From Bacillota bacterium (GTDB lineage Bacteria > Bacillota > Clostridia > Oscillospirales > Oscillospiraceae), in the NCBI GenBank assembly GCA_023459875.1, contig JAEWRY010000044.1, positions 124,001-188,000 of the forward strand: a DNA stretch of 64,000 nucleotides, written 5' to 3'. Shown piece by piece: positions 10,499 to 19,224 of this stretch. A program made the translations under genes and the position numbers. The notes beneath the pieces are model-generated. The model was not told the origin of the DNA, made no database searches, and worked only from the letters and a program-made list of their open reading frames with translations. The number at the start of each line of letters is the position of its first letter. Within the stretch, counting starts at the first letter, position 1.

Positions 10499-11011
10499 TT
10501 ACATTAATGTGGTTCCGCCCACTTTGCGGTATGTCGCCCGAAAGAGCAAATATACTGCCGGGGCAAAAATCAGCGACCAGACGGTCTCAAGCAGCGCCAC
10601 TCTGAGAAGGGGTCCCAGAGGAACGGAGTGAAATAAAAAACGGATAGAAACCCGAAACGCGTCGATGATCAAAAGTGCGGCGGCGCAGCAAAGCATACAA
10701 CCGGGAAGATTCTGCCGCAGACCCCGGTGGGCGGCAAAACCCGCTGCGGCTCCCAGCAGAGTTATCCCAATGGTCATGCCGCCGTTGGTCCCATAATAAA
10801 GCATGTCGCACAGCAGTCCCGTGGCAAGGCCGAACCCCGCTCCGGCCTGCATTCCCTCCATCATCCCGACCATGACGGCTGCAAAGGGCAGCAGCATAGG
10901 GATGACGCCGAAGAGCGGAAAACGGCTCAGGATCAGGCGTTCCAAAATCCAGACGGGAATCAGGGTAAGGCCGTAGGCCAGCCATTTAATGAACAGATTC
11001 CAGCGGTTCAC
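10499..11011 (-). CDS. mreD: Rod shape-determining protein MreD
   Basis: A 170-aa polytopic membrane protein with five to six predicted helices. It is MreD by position (between mreC and PBP2) and by pattern: weakly conserved sequence, MLLPFAAVMVGMMEG and a C-terminal RATYRKV. It is a component of the elongasome with MreC, PBP2 and RodA. Translation starts at GTG 11011 with AAAGGGGTG 6 bases upstream. mreB is missing from this operon and must lie elsewhere in the genome. Confidence 0.85.
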   Translation of the reverse strand: MNRWNLFIKWLAYGLTLIPVWILERLILSRFPLFGVIPMLLPFAAVMVGMMEGMQAGAGFGLATGLLCDMLYYGTNGGMTIGITLLGAAAGFAAHRGLRQNLPGCMLCCAAALLIIDAFRVSIRFLFHSVPLGPLLRVALLETVWSLIFAPAVYLLFRATYRKVGGTTLM

Positions 11012-11052
11012 GGTTCACACCCCTTTCTCTGCTTTTGAGCAATCCACAATCG

Positions 11053-11895
11053 CTATTCGACAATATCAAATTCCTTAATGACAAACACTTCAATGAGATC
11101 ATCAAGGGATACCCTGGGGACCACTACCGCGTAGCGGGTAAGGCCTGACGGGTCGATCTGGATGGATTCAATCGTTCCAACCACAAAGCCGGAGGGGTAT
11201 GTCCCGCCCATGCCGGAGGTGAGGACCAGGTCGCCCGCAAGCTGCTGGGTGTTTTCGGGCAAGTACGAAAGCTTCACCTTGCCCTGCTCCATCAGCGCAA
11301 AATCACCTTCAATAATGGCGGCGCTCTCTGTGCGTAAAATCACTCCGCCCAGCTCTATATCGGCGTCAATCACGGTGATGAGTGTTGACCAGTTGAAGCC
11401 CACCTCGGTGACCACCCCCACTAAAGCGCCCGCCTGGTCAATCACGCAGTCACCCGCCTTGACCCCCTGGAGGGAGCCTTTGCTGATCGTGAGGGTGGAT
11501 GCCCAATTGGTCGAGGACCGGGAAACCACGGTGGCCGACTCAACCTTAAGTTCCCGCCGCTTTTCCCGCAGTTCCAGAAGCTCCCGCAGGCGCTCGTTTT
11601 CCTGGCTGGCCTGCTCGTTTTCCATCGCTTTAGACTCCATATCGGCAAGCTGCTGGCGCAGATTGGCGTTTTCCTCCTCCAACTGTTCGTTCCGGTAAGA
11701 GTAGCCGTAGATCCCTTCCACCCACCGGGCAAAGGTGGAAACGCCACTCTGGATCGGGGTCGTCACAACTCCCAGAACATTAGCCAACGGATTGGCGATC
11801 CCTCCGAATTGCATGGAAAACATACCGATGATCGCCGCCAGCAGAACGGCTATCACCAGGACCAGTATTCCGTTTTGACGGAAAAACTGCTTCAA
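11053..11895 (-). CDS. mreC: Rod shape-determining protein MreC
   Basis: A bitopic elongasome scaffold: one N-terminal transmembrane helix (about residues 8-30), a coiled coil (about 62-115, rich in Glu/Gln/Arg: NEQLEEENANLRQQLADMES) and two beta-barrel lobes outside the membrane (GVVTEVGFNWSTLITVID; TSGMGGTYPSGFVVGTI). The 280-aa length is standard. It probably starts at TTG 11895 with AAAGGAG nine bases upstream. It lies 15 bases after maf and 41 bases before mreD in one reverse operon. Confidence 0.93.
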   Translation of the reverse strand: MKQFFRQNGILVLVIAVLLAAIIGMFSMQFGGIANPLANVLGVVTTPIQSGVSTFARWVEGIYGYSYRNEQLEEENANLRQQLADMESKAMENEQASQENERLRELLELREKRRELKVESATVVSRSSTNWASTLTISKGSLQGVKAGDCVIDQAGALVGVVTEVGFNWSTLITVIDADIELGGVILRTESAAIIEGDFALMEQGKVKLSYLPENTQQLAGDLVLTSGMGGTYPSGFVVGTIESIQIDPSGLTRYAVVVPRVSLDDLIEVFVIKEFDIVE

Positions 11896-11910
11896 ACGGC
11901 TTTTTCTCCT

Positions 11911-12507
11911 TTAAACTTGCGCTTCTTTTTCGGCCAGTGCCAGGCAGTCAATTCCAAACTCGGCAAGCATACGGCCGAGGCGGCAGACCGGCAGCCCCAT
12001 GACGTTAAAATAGTCGCCTTCTATTCCTTCCACCAGCAGCGCGCCGAACTTTTGGATTCCATAGCCACCCGCCTTATCCATGGGCTCTCCGGTGTCCACA
12101 TAGTGAGAAATCTCTTCCCGGGACAAAGTTCGGAAGGTCACTTTGGTGATCTCGTGTTCGGTGAGCGTAACATTGTCTTTTGTGACCGTGACGCCGGTAT
12201 ATACCTCGTGCCGCCTACCGCTCAGCGCGGTAAGCATACGGACGGCATCTGCCCTGTCCCGGGGCTTGCCCAGCACGATTCCGTCCAGCACCACCACGGT
12301 GTCCGCAGCAATTACCATCGCGCCGTCCTGACCGGAGGCCACCGCCGCGGCCTTGGACGCCGATAACATACGTACCTGTTGCCCGGCGGGCAGGTCTTTC
12401 CAGCCCGATTCGTCAATATCGGGGGATATAACGGTGAATTCCCCCAGGCCCATCTGTCCAAGCAATTCTCTGCGGCGGGGCGATCCGGAAGCCAAAATGA
12501 GCTTCAT
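11911..12507 (-). CDS. maf: Maf family nucleoside-triphosphate pyrophosphatase
   Basis: House-cleaning pyrophosphatase of the Maf/HAM1-like fold, expected to hydrolyse dTTP/UTP or modified nucleotides. The motifs are LASGSPRRRELL at the N-terminus, VIAADTVVVLDG and DKAGGYGIQKFGALLVEGIEGD near residues 150-170. I prefer the ATG at 12507 (MKLILASGSPRR, the canonical start), placed 9 bases after GGGGAG. The upstream ATG at 12516 overlaps the dut stop and has no room for a ribosome binding site. The classical neighbour mreB is absent; mreC follows directly. Confidence 0.92.
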   Translation of the reverse strand: MKLILASGSPRRRELLGQMGLGEFTVISPDIDESGWKDLPAGQQVRMLSASKAAAVASGQDGAMVIAADTVVVLDGIVLGKPRDRADAVRMLTALSGRRHEVYTGVTVTKDNVTLTEHEITKVTFRTLSREEISHYVDTGEPMDKAGGYGIQKFGALLVEGIEGDYFNVMGLPVCRLGRMLAEFGIDCLALAEKEAQV

Positions 12508-12512
12508 GCCTC

Positions 12513-12962
12513 TCATCTCCCCGTCGAACCGAAGCCGCCCGCGCCCCGTTCGGTCTCGTCCAGCTGGGAAACGAGCTCCAGTTCCGCCCTTTCCACCGGC
12601 ACCACCGCAAGCTGCGCAATCCGGTCGCCGGGTAAGACAGTATAAAGCTTGTCCGAAAGGTTTATAAGCCCCACTTTGATTTCCCCCCGATAATCGCTGT
12701 CCACAACGCCGACGCCGTTTGAGAGGGCGATGCCGTGCCGGGTGGCGAGGCCGCTGCGGGCGAATACAAGCGCCATATAACGGGCGGAGGGCAGCGCGAT
12801 CGCAATGCCCGTGGGGATTGAGCAGCTCCTGCCGGGTTCAATCTCCACCTGAGAATCCACGGCGGCGTGAAGGTCCATGGCCGCCGCCCCCGGGCTGGCG
12901 TAAAAAGGGGCGGGGATCGCCGTTCCGATGAGGGGCGAGACCGCTTTTATTTTCAGATTCAT
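12513..12962 (-). CDS. dut: dUTP diphosphatase
   Basis: Hydrolyses dUTP to dUMP, keeping uracil out of DNA and feeding dTMP synthesis; a homotrimer. The 149 aa contain the five dUTPase motifs, including AAMDLHA, FARSGLATRHGI, GVVDSDYRGEI, GDRIAQLAVVPV and the C-terminal P-loop-like arm RGAGGFGSTGR. It is unusual only for its place inside a cell-shape operon between a U32 peptidase and maf. Its stop overlaps the possible upstream maf start. Confidence 0.95.
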   Translation of the reverse strand: MNLKIKAVSPLIGTAIPAPFYASPGAAAMDLHAAVDSQVEIEPGRSCSIPTGIAIALPSARYMALVFARSGLATRHGIALSNGVGVVDSDYRGEIKVGLINLSDKLYTVLPGDRIAQLAVVPVERAELELVSQLDETERGAGGFGSTGR

Positions 12963-12983
12963 CTTGTCTCAGTCCTTTTCCTG

Positions 12984-15068
12984 CTATTCCACATCCCGGT
13001 AGTAAAGCCCTCTGGTAAAGTCGTTGGGCTCATAATGCCCGCGGTTTAAGTAACGCTCCGTCACCTGCACACACTCCCTGGGATTTTCTGTGGTGAACAT
13101 CAGCCGTGTGCCCCACAATCCGATGCGCTTATAATCTGCCTGTTTGTCCGCCAGGTAAAGCTTTTTCGCGTTCAAGATCTCGTTTCTGCAGCCCGGAGCC
13201 TTCACCACCGGGAATCGGGTAAAGGTGCGGTCGGTAAGCTGATTAACGTTTTCGCAGGTACACAGGCCGGTGCGGTTCTTCATAATGCAGTTCTCGGTGA
13301 TCATCAGGGGCAGACGGCCGTAAACAATCATCTCCATATCGATTGCCTTGGAAATATCCCGGATCTGGGCAAGCTTCAGCTCAAAAGAGACGGTTCCGGA
13401 GATAAAATCCATGCGTTTGAGTTCCTTGAACGCCTGCGTATTGAAGAGTTCCAGTCCGAAGTCGCCTCGGAGGTTCAGCCCCGCGTCCTTTGTCAGCTTA
13501 ATAAGGCCCAGATTCCCGACCAGAGCATCCCGGACTCCCAGGCCTCTGGCCTCGTCCAGCGCCCGGCGCAGCTCCTTCATCTCGCCGTCCCAGACGATGC
13601 GTGGCAGCAGGACGGCAACGGAAATTCCTTTCGCAAGTGCGCGGGCTGTCCGGTCCTTCGCCGCGGCGATCTCTTCCGCCGGGAGATAGATCATCCCCGG
13701 GGCGAGCTGGATGAGTTCGTCGGTGAGTTGTTCCGCCTTCCGCAGGGATACGGTAAGTATAGGCTCTTTTTGTCGGTTTTCATACCGGACACCGGGATGA
13801 AACTTCTCCTGCCGGCGCTGGGGCAGCTTCATTCGTTCTTCGGTAAGACCGTCCAGTACCTCCCGGCGCAAGGCATTGAGGGTGGATACGGGCAGGGAAA
13901 GCCCCGGTTCCACCAGCGCGCGGACCTTCAGACAGCGGTACGGGGTTCCGCCGGTTTTCGAAAGCTGGGATGCCACCGTATCCTCGCCCAGTTCCACGGT
14001 GCGGGCAGCCTCCGGAATGGGGCCTTCGGCGGTTACCACGCGGCCCTCGCCGTCCTGGGCTCCCACCCTGACCGGTTCGCCCGGACGGATCATGGTATAG
14101 AAGGTAACGGGTATCCGCTGGATATCCCCCTTCATGTATACCCCTTTCGCCTTGGCGAAGAGGTCCTCGGGAGCGCGGGTTTCCTCCCGGATACCGAACA
14201 TCTGGGGTCCCTTTTCTCCCACGTAATACCCGTCGGTAAAGCCCTGCCGCGAGAAGGCGGCTTTCAGCTTCTGCAGTTCCTCGGCGGTAGGCTCCCTGCC
14301 TTCCCGGATGGCGGCGGCATAGATGGAGGTGACGATGGCCACGTATTCCGGCCGTTTCATCCGTCCCTCCAGCTTGACGCAGGAAACGCCCATTTGGTCC
14401 AGTTCTCTCAGATGTCCCGCCAGAGACATGTCTTTGAGGGAGAGCGGGTTGGAATCAGGCGAGTCTCCCCAGCCGTAGTTCAGACGGCAGGGCTGGGCAC
14501 AGAGCCCCCGGTTCCCGCTCCGGCCGCCGATGACCGAGGAAAAGAAACACTGGCCGCTGTAACACATGCACAGCGCGCCGTGAGCAAAGACCTCGATTTC
14601 AATGGGGGCGCGAGCGCAAATGTACGCGATTGCCTCCCTGGACAGTTCCCTCGCCAGCACCACCCGGCTCATTCCCAGGTCGGCGCAGCGGTTCACCCCG
14701 TCCAGATTACAGATGGTCATTTGGGTGGAGGCGTGCACCGGCAGATCGGGAACCGTCTGGCGAAGCATCCGCAAAACGCCCAGATCCTGCACAAGAACAG
14801 CGTCTGTGCCCAACTGGGAAGCCTCCGCGGCAATCAGTGCCGCACCGGGCAGCTCCCGGTCGGCGACCAGAGTGTTGAGGGTGAGGTAGACCTTGACACC
14901 CCTCAAATGGCAATAAGAAACCGCCGCCGCAAACTCCTCCTTCGAAAAGTTTTTTGCATTCCGGCGGGCGTTAAAGTCCCCATATCCAAGATAAACAGCG
15001 TCAGCGCCGGACTGAACGGCGGCGGTGACCGCCTCGGGAGATCCGGCTGGAGCCAATAATTCAAGCAT
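12984..15068 (-). CDS. U32 family peptidase / RNA-modification-type protein
   Basis: A 695-aa protein with an N-terminal barrel starting LELLAPAGSPEAV and the hallmark U32 segment HGALCMCYSGQCFFSS followed by RGLCAQPCRL. The cysteines, with a later ENCIMKN...CTCEN, may form an iron-sulfur site. Family members include collagenase-like proteases and the RlhA/TrhP proteins that hydroxylate 23S rRNA or tRNA, so the substrate here is open. A C-terminal extension beyond the ~400-aa core resembles the long bacterial form. ATG 15068 has AGGTGG upstream; an earlier in-frame start (15131) adds a non-family extension and was not used. Confidence 0.85.
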   Translation of the reverse strand: MLELLAPAGSPEAVTAAVQSGADAVYLGYGDFNARRNAKNFSKEEFAAAVSYCHLRGVKVYLTLNTLVADRELPGAALIAAEASQLGTDAVLVQDLGVLRMLRQTVPDLPVHASTQMTICNLDGVNRCADLGMSRVVLARELSREAIAYICARAPIEIEVFAHGALCMCYSGQCFFSSVIGGRSGNRGLCAQPCRLNYGWGDSPDSNPLSLKDMSLAGHLRELDQMGVSCVKLEGRMKRPEYVAIVTSIYAAAIREGREPTAEELQKLKAAFSRQGFTDGYYVGEKGPQMFGIREETRAPEDLFAKAKGVYMKGDIQRIPVTFYTMIRPGEPVRVGAQDGEGRVVTAEGPIPEAARTVELGEDTVASQLSKTGGTPYRCLKVRALVEPGLSLPVSTLNALRREVLDGLTEERMKLPQRRQEKFHPGVRYENRQKEPILTVSLRKAEQLTDELIQLAPGMIYLPAEEIAAAKDRTARALAKGISVAVLLPRIVWDGEMKELRRALDEARGLGVRDALVGNLGLIKLTKDAGLNLRGDFGLELFNTQAFKELKRMDFISGTVSFELKLAQIRDISKAIDMEMIVYGRLPLMITENCIMKNRTGLCTCENVNQLTDRTFTRFPVVKAPGCRNEILNAKKLYLADKQADYKRIGLWGTRLMFTTENPRECVQVTERYLNRGHYEPNDFTRGLYYRDVE

Positions 15069-15200
15069 GGTTAATATCCACCTAAGAAGAAAACGCCGAA
15101 ACCAGCGTCCGGCCAAAACGCCGAAGCACACGCCGCTTTAAAGGGCGAACTGCATTTGCCCCGGCAGTTGCGGTTCCGGCGGGAAAGTTTCATAAAATTG

Positions 15201-15518
15201 CTATTGTTTTTTGTTCTGCAGCTTGAAGATTTCCCTCTTTGCCTCGGAAAGCTCCAATTTAACGCGTGCCGAGTCCTCCAGATATTCCTTGAGCTGGCGG
15301 CGCAGATTTTCAGCTGCTTCCACTTCTTTAAAATATTCGTCGGCAATGTTCATGGCAGCCAGCACGGCGCTGTCGGCAATGGACACCTTGCTGCTGTCCA
15401 TAATCTGGTGCATTTGCTCGTCCACATGATTGGCCACTTTTTTGATATAAGCCTCATCCTCGGGGGCGATCAGGGTGTACTCCTGCCCGGCAACCATGAC
15501 GGTGACACGATTTTTCAC
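15201..15518 (-). CDS. zapA: Cell division protein ZapA
   Basis: A 105-aa FtsZ-bundling protein. The N-terminal beta-rich head carries VTVMVAGQEYTLIAPEDE, followed by a long coiled coil (about residues 60-103, rich in Glu/Lys/Leu). Known members stabilise the Z-ring through dimers and tetramers. It starts at GTG 15518, with GGGAGG seven bases upstream. It heads the reverse run toward U32, dut, maf and mreCD. The 132-base gap before the U32 gene holds no obvious terminator. Confidence 0.92.
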   Translation of the reverse strand: MKNRVTVMVAGQEYTLIAPEDEAYIKKVANHVDEQMHQIMDSSKVSIADSAVLAAMNIADEYFKEVEAAENLRRQLKEYLEDSARVKLELSEAKREIFKLQNKKQ

Positions 15519-15632
15519 GGCGGAACCTCCCTCGGTTATAATTAAAAATAGTATATCATAGTTTTCGTTAATAAAAAATAGAATATTTCTGAATATTGCA
15601 ATTTCATTTATATTTTATCGGAGTTTTCCCTG

Positions 15633-15661
15633 TTTACGACAAAGAGAAAATCGTGTAGAAT
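15633..15661 (+). promoter_or_regulatory. Sigma-A-type promoter for the DnaD/DnaC-like pair
   Basis: TTTACG, a 17-base spacer and TAGAAT lie about 35 bases before the start codon at 15696, in an AT-rich divergent region with zapA. Confidence 0.6.
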
Positions 15662-15695
15662 AGATTTCACACATGAGAGGGAGAGAAGGGATTTT

Positions 15696-16649
15696 ATGGC
15701 GGCGGATATACTCATACCGGGCGGCGTGGTCTCCATGCCCGGCGAGGCGGTGGAGCGCATCCTGTCCTCCGGCAGCGGGGATGCCGCCCTTCTCTATCTG
15801 TGCCTGCTTCGCCGCGGCTCCAGCGCCGCGCTGCACTGGGAAAATACCCGTCTGGAGGCCGCCAGCGGTCAGCTTGTCAAACTGGGGCTCGCCTCCGCCG
15901 GGTACGCGGCTCCGCCCCCGGCGCCGAAAGAGCGCGAGGAGCCTCCCGAGTATACCGCTGAAGATATCAGCCGCGAACTGGAAAACAACTCTCCCTTCTC
16001 CCCTCTGGTCAAAGAGGTGGAGCGCAGGTTGGGCAAGCTTCTATCCATCTCTGATCTCAGAATGCTCTATACCATATACGACTATCTGGCTCTTCCCGTT
16101 GAGGTGATTTTGCTTTTGGTCACCTGGTGTGTGAATGAAACCGAGCGAAAATATGGGGCAGGCAGAAAGCCCCGGATGGCCCAGATCCGGCGGGAGGCTT
16201 TCATCTGGCACCGCTGCGGGGTGGATACCGCCGATTCCGCCGAGGAGCATCTTAAAAAGCTCTCCGTCATCACCTCCCGGGAAGCGCAGCTTTTATCCCT
16301 GGTCGGCATTGCAGGCCGTCCCGCCGTGGAAGGGGAAAGGAATTTCTTGTCCGCCTGGGTGGAAATGGGCTTTGAAGATGAGGCCATTTCACTTGCATAT
16401 GAAAAGACTGTACTTAAAAAGCAGAGCATGAGCTGGCCTTATATGAATTCCATCCTGAAAAGCTGGCATCAGAAAGGCTTACATACGGTAAAACAAATAG
16501 CGGCAGAGGATTCCGCCTACCGCCGGAACGGAACTGCGGCGAAAACCGCTCCCTCCCAACCCGGTACCGACGCCAAGGCTCAGGAGGACATCCGCTGGAT
16601 GCAGGAATATATGGCGCGGGAACGGGCGCGGGAGAAAGGGGAGCGTTAG
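15696..16649 (+). CDS. DnaD-domain replication initiation protein
   Basis: A 317-aa protein with two copies of the DnaD/DnaB C-terminal (DnaB_2) helical domain, at about residues 105-180 and 205-275. The second ends in YMNSILKSWHQKG, matching the YxxxIxxxW ssDNA/dsDNA-binding signature. A winged-helix-like N-terminus and a Pro-rich linker (PPPAPKEREEPP) precede them. In Bacillus, DnaD and DnaB help load the replicative helicase with DnaI. The next gene, 3 bases downstream, is a DnaC/DnaI-like ATPase, supporting that role. The ATG has GAGAAGGGA as its ribosome binding site. Confidence 0.85.
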   Translation: MAADILIPGGVVSMPGEAVERILSSGSGDAALLYLCLLRRGSSAALHWENTRLEAASGQLVKLGLASAGYAAPPPAPKEREEPPEYTAEDISRELENNSPFSPLVKEVERRLGKLLSISDLRMLYTIYDYLALPVEVILLLVTWCVNETERKYGAGRKPRMAQIRREAFIWHRCGVDTADSAEEHLKKLSVITSREAQLLSLVGIAGRPAVEGERNFLSAWVEMGFEDEAISLAYEKTVLKKQSMSWPYMNSILKSWHQKGLHTVKQIAAEDSAYRRNGTAAKTAPSQPGTDAKAQEDIRWMQEYMARERAREKGER

Positions 16650-16652
16650 CCG

Positions 16653-17657
16653 ATGTCCTACGAACAGCGCGTTATGCGAAGAGCCGCCGACCGGCTGGAG
16701 GCTGCACGGACCCGGCGGGCCACAGACTTGGAGGCCAGACGTGCCAAACTTTACGCCAGGCTGCCCCGGCTGGCCGAAATTGACCGGGAGCTTCGTCAGA
16801 CCGTCGCGGAAATCGTCTCGGCTTCTCTTCGCAGCGGCACCGACCCGGCGCCCGCCATTGCGGTCATACGGGATAAAAATATGAGTCTTCAGAAGGAACG
16901 CTCTTCTCTTCTCGCGTCGGTGGGCCTTTCCGAGCATTATCTGGACGAGACTCCCATTTGCTCCAAATGCGGTGACACAGGCTGGCAGGGAACGGTAATG
17001 TGCGACTGCCTCAAGGTACTTTGCACCCAGGAACAGATCCGGGAGCTTTCCAAGCTTCTGGACCTGGGAGATCAGTCCTTTGATTCCTTCCAGCTGGATT
17101 ACTATTCCGCTTCCCCCTGGCCGGGATGGGACGTTACCCCCCGGGACAACATGGAGGTGGTTTACGATCTTTGCCTGAATTACGCTTTGAAGTTCGGCCG
17201 TTTTTTCATCAATAACCTTCTGCTCACCGGCGGCCCCGGTCTGGGGAAGACCTTTCTATCCGCCTGTATCGCCCGCACGGTTTCGGAAAACGGCTTTTCG
17301 GTGGTCTATGACACCGCCGGCAATGTCTTCTCCTGCTTTGAGGAGAAGAAATTTTCACGGGATTTGAACAGTGTCCAGGAGGCGGAGGATGAGACCCGCC
17401 GGTATTTAAACTGCGACCTGCTCATTCTGGACGACCTGGGAAGCGAGCTCACCACCCCCTTTGTCCAGTCCGCCCTCTACCAACTTATCAATACCCGTTT
17501 GATGCGCCAGCTTCGGACCGTTATCTCCACGAACCTCACGGTGGATCAGATCTGCCAGCGCTATACCCCGCAGGTTTCTTCCCGCCTCCAGGGCGAATAC
17601 CGCGCCCTTCCTTTTTTTGGAGAAGACATACGGCTGCTCAGGAAGAGGAGATTATAA
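16653..17657 (+). CDS. DnaC/DnaI-like helicase-loader ATPase
   Basis: A 334-aa AAA+ ATPase. The N-terminal 110 residues are helical with a zinc-type CSKCGDTGWQGTVMCDCLK motif, then Walker A GGPGLGKTF (about residue 195), Walker B LLILDDLGSE and sensor 1 VISTNLT. This architecture matches the DnaI/DnaC loader, which delivers the replicative helicase onto ssDNA. It is paired with the DnaD-like gene 3 bases upstream and probably translated from the same mRNA. IstB-type transposition ATPases share the fold, but no transposase is nearby. Confidence 0.85.
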   Translation: MSYEQRVMRRAADRLEAARTRRATDLEARRAKLYARLPRLAEIDRELRQTVAEIVSASLRSGTDPAPAIAVIRDKNMSLQKERSSLLASVGLSEHYLDETPICSKCGDTGWQGTVMCDCLKVLCTQEQIRELSKLLDLGDQSFDSFQLDYYSASPWPGWDVTPRDNMEVVYDLCLNYALKFGRFFINNLLLTGGPGLGKTFLSACIARTVSENGFSVVYDTAGNVFSCFEEKKFSRDLNSVQEAEDETRRYLNCDLLILDDLGSELTTPFVQSALYQLINTRLMRQLRTVISTNLTVDQICQRYTPQVSSRLQGEYRALPFFGEDIRLLRKRRL

Positions 17658-17674
17658 TGCTCCAAAATGATAAA

Positions 17675-17876
17675 GACGCCGCGGCTAAACTGCCGCGGCG
17701 TCAGCTTGTCGAAAAACCATGGTTTTTCGACAAGACGGTAAGTTGGAAGCGGCTCTCTGGAGCCGCACAGCGAGTGCCAAGCGGGAAGTGAATTCCCGCT
17801 TGGCACTGGTATTTAGCCTTTTGCGGATTTCGGTCACGTAAGCGCAACGCAAAAGCTTTTCGCCGGTGGCGAAAAG
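17675..17876. repeat. Cluster of six inverted repeats in a 269-base gene-free gap
   Basis: Six hairpins are packed into about 200 bases: 17675-17685/17692-17702 (11 bp), 17705-17734 (a perfect loopless 30-base palindrome centred on CCATGG), 17749-17755/17760-17766 (7 bp), 17773-17787/17793-17807 (15 bp, 5-base loop), 17818-17824/17849-17855 (7 bp, 25-base loop half) and 17856-17864/17868-17876 (9 bp, 3-base loop). None has a classical T-run. The ORFs crossing it have no family features. It could be a mosaic REP/BIME-like element or a structured RNA between convergent genes. Confidence 0.8.
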
Positions 17877-17926
17877 GACGAAGGACTTTTTAAACATGCC
17901 GGGGCGTTTCCTGTTTTTAGAAGTTC

Positions 17927-19180
17927 TCACACGTTTTCTATGATTGCCCGGTATTCCGCCTCGGTTCCCACCTTGCCCACGGCGGAGAGAGAAACGGTTT
18001 CAAAATCGAAAACCTGTTTCGCCAGTGCCTGCACCTGCTCCCTCGTTACGGCATCGTAGGACGCGATGATCTCGTCGGGGGAGAGGACCTTTCCGGTGAG
18101 CAGAGAGGAACGGCCCAGGTGGCTCATGCGGGCCTGGGTAGATTCCAGGCCCATGAGCACGTTGGCCTTGGACTGCTCCCTTGCCCGGGAGAGTTCTTCG
18201 GCCTCAGGCCCGGTTTTGGCAAATTCCCGCACCACCCGGCAGATAGTGGCAAGGGCTTTGTGCTCGGTCTGGCTGCCTAGGGCGGCATAGACCGCCAGAA
18301 CCCCGGTTTCCGTGTGTCCGGCCCCGTAAGAGTAGACGGAGTAGCAGAGGCCCTGCTTTTCCCGCACCTCCTGGAAGAGTCGGGAGGACATCCCCCCGCC
18401 CAAAATGGAGGATAAAAGCTGAAGGGCGAAGCGCCGGTCGTCCCCGTAAGGCAGACTGGCAAAGGCCAGGGTCAAGTGATTTTGCTCGGTCGCCTTCCGC
18501 TTCACAGTAATCCCCGGAGTATAGATAACGCCTTTAATGGGAGGCATGGGTCCCCCGTCCAGCGTTGAAAAGCGCTCCTTCAATTCCTCCAGCACCGAAT
18601 CGTCAAAGCTCCCCGCCAGGGTCACAATAATAACCGCCGCGCGGTAATTCTCTTTCTGATATGCCTTCAAAAACGCCCCCGTCATGGCGTTGAGGGTGGC
18701 GGGCCGTCCCAGAATGGGCCGCGCCAAAGCGGTACCCTTGTAAATGGCGGAAAAGAGCCGCTCCGCGCAGAGATCTTCGGGGTTATCCCGGTACATCCCA
18801 ATCTCCTCGAGAATCACACCACGCTCGGTGGTCACGTCACCCTCATCAAATTTGGAGCTGAAGGTCATGTCCCATAGAATATCCAGCGCCTGTCTCAGGT
18901 GGATATCCAGAGACTGGGCGTAAAAGCAGGTGTATTCCTTTGTGGTGTAAGCGTTAATCTGCCCGCCGATGGCGTCGGTCTCCTGGGCGATTGTCGCAGC
19001 CGTGCGCTTATCGGTGCCTTTAAATATCATGTGCTCGATGAAATGAGCGGCGCCGCTCTCCGAAGCCTTTTCGTGCCGGGAGCCGGTACCCACCCAGAAG
19101 CCCAGCGCGGCGGAGCGCACGCCGGGAACGTGCTCGGTGAGAATGCGCACCCCGTTGGGGAGGGTCATCTGTTCATACAT
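17927..19180 (-). CDS. M16 family zinc peptidase
   Basis: A 417-aa insulinase/mitochondrial-processing-peptidase-like metalloprotease. The inverted zinc motif HFIEH (H46, E49, H50) and the distal Glu region TTERGVILEEIGMYRDNP are present. The second M16 half contains GGGMSSRLFQEVREKQGLCYSV, typical of YmxG-type proteins. Substrates of this family in Firmicutes are largely unknown. There is no signal peptide, so it is probably cytosolic. It is the last gene of the MurE-ArgB operon (44-base gap) and has AAAGGAAA upstream of its ATG. Confidence 0.92.
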   Translation of the reverse strand: MYEQMTLPNGVRILTEHVPGVRSAALGFWVGTGSRHEKASESGAAHFIEHMIFKGTDKRTAATIAQETDAIGGQINAYTTKEYTCFYAQSLDIHLRQALDILWDMTFSSKFDEGDVTTERGVILEEIGMYRDNPEDLCAERLFSAIYKGTALARPILGRPATLNAMTGAFLKAYQKENYRAAVIIVTLAGSFDDSVLEELKERFSTLDGGPMPPIKGVIYTPGITVKRKATEQNHLTLAFASLPYGDDRRFALQLLSSILGGGMSSRLFQEVREKQGLCYSVYSYGAGHTETGVLAVYAALGSQTEHKALATICRVVREFAKTGPEAEELSRAREQSKANVLMGLESTQARMSHLGRSSLLTGKVLSPDEIIASYDAVTREQVQALAKQVFDFETVSLSAVGKVGTEAEYRAIIENV

Positions 19181-19224
19181 AGTTTCGTTTCCTTTTGTGG
19201 TGTTGGCGGATCAGAGGCCCTCCC

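Noticed and set aside
16653..17657. An IstB-type transposition ATPase rather than a helicase loader
   Set aside because: No transposase or terminal repeats are near, and a DnaD-domain gene lies 3 bases upstream.
17685..17930. An 81-codon minus-strand frame across the inverted-repeat cluster
   Set aside because: It arises from the palindromic DNA, has no ribosome binding site and no family features.
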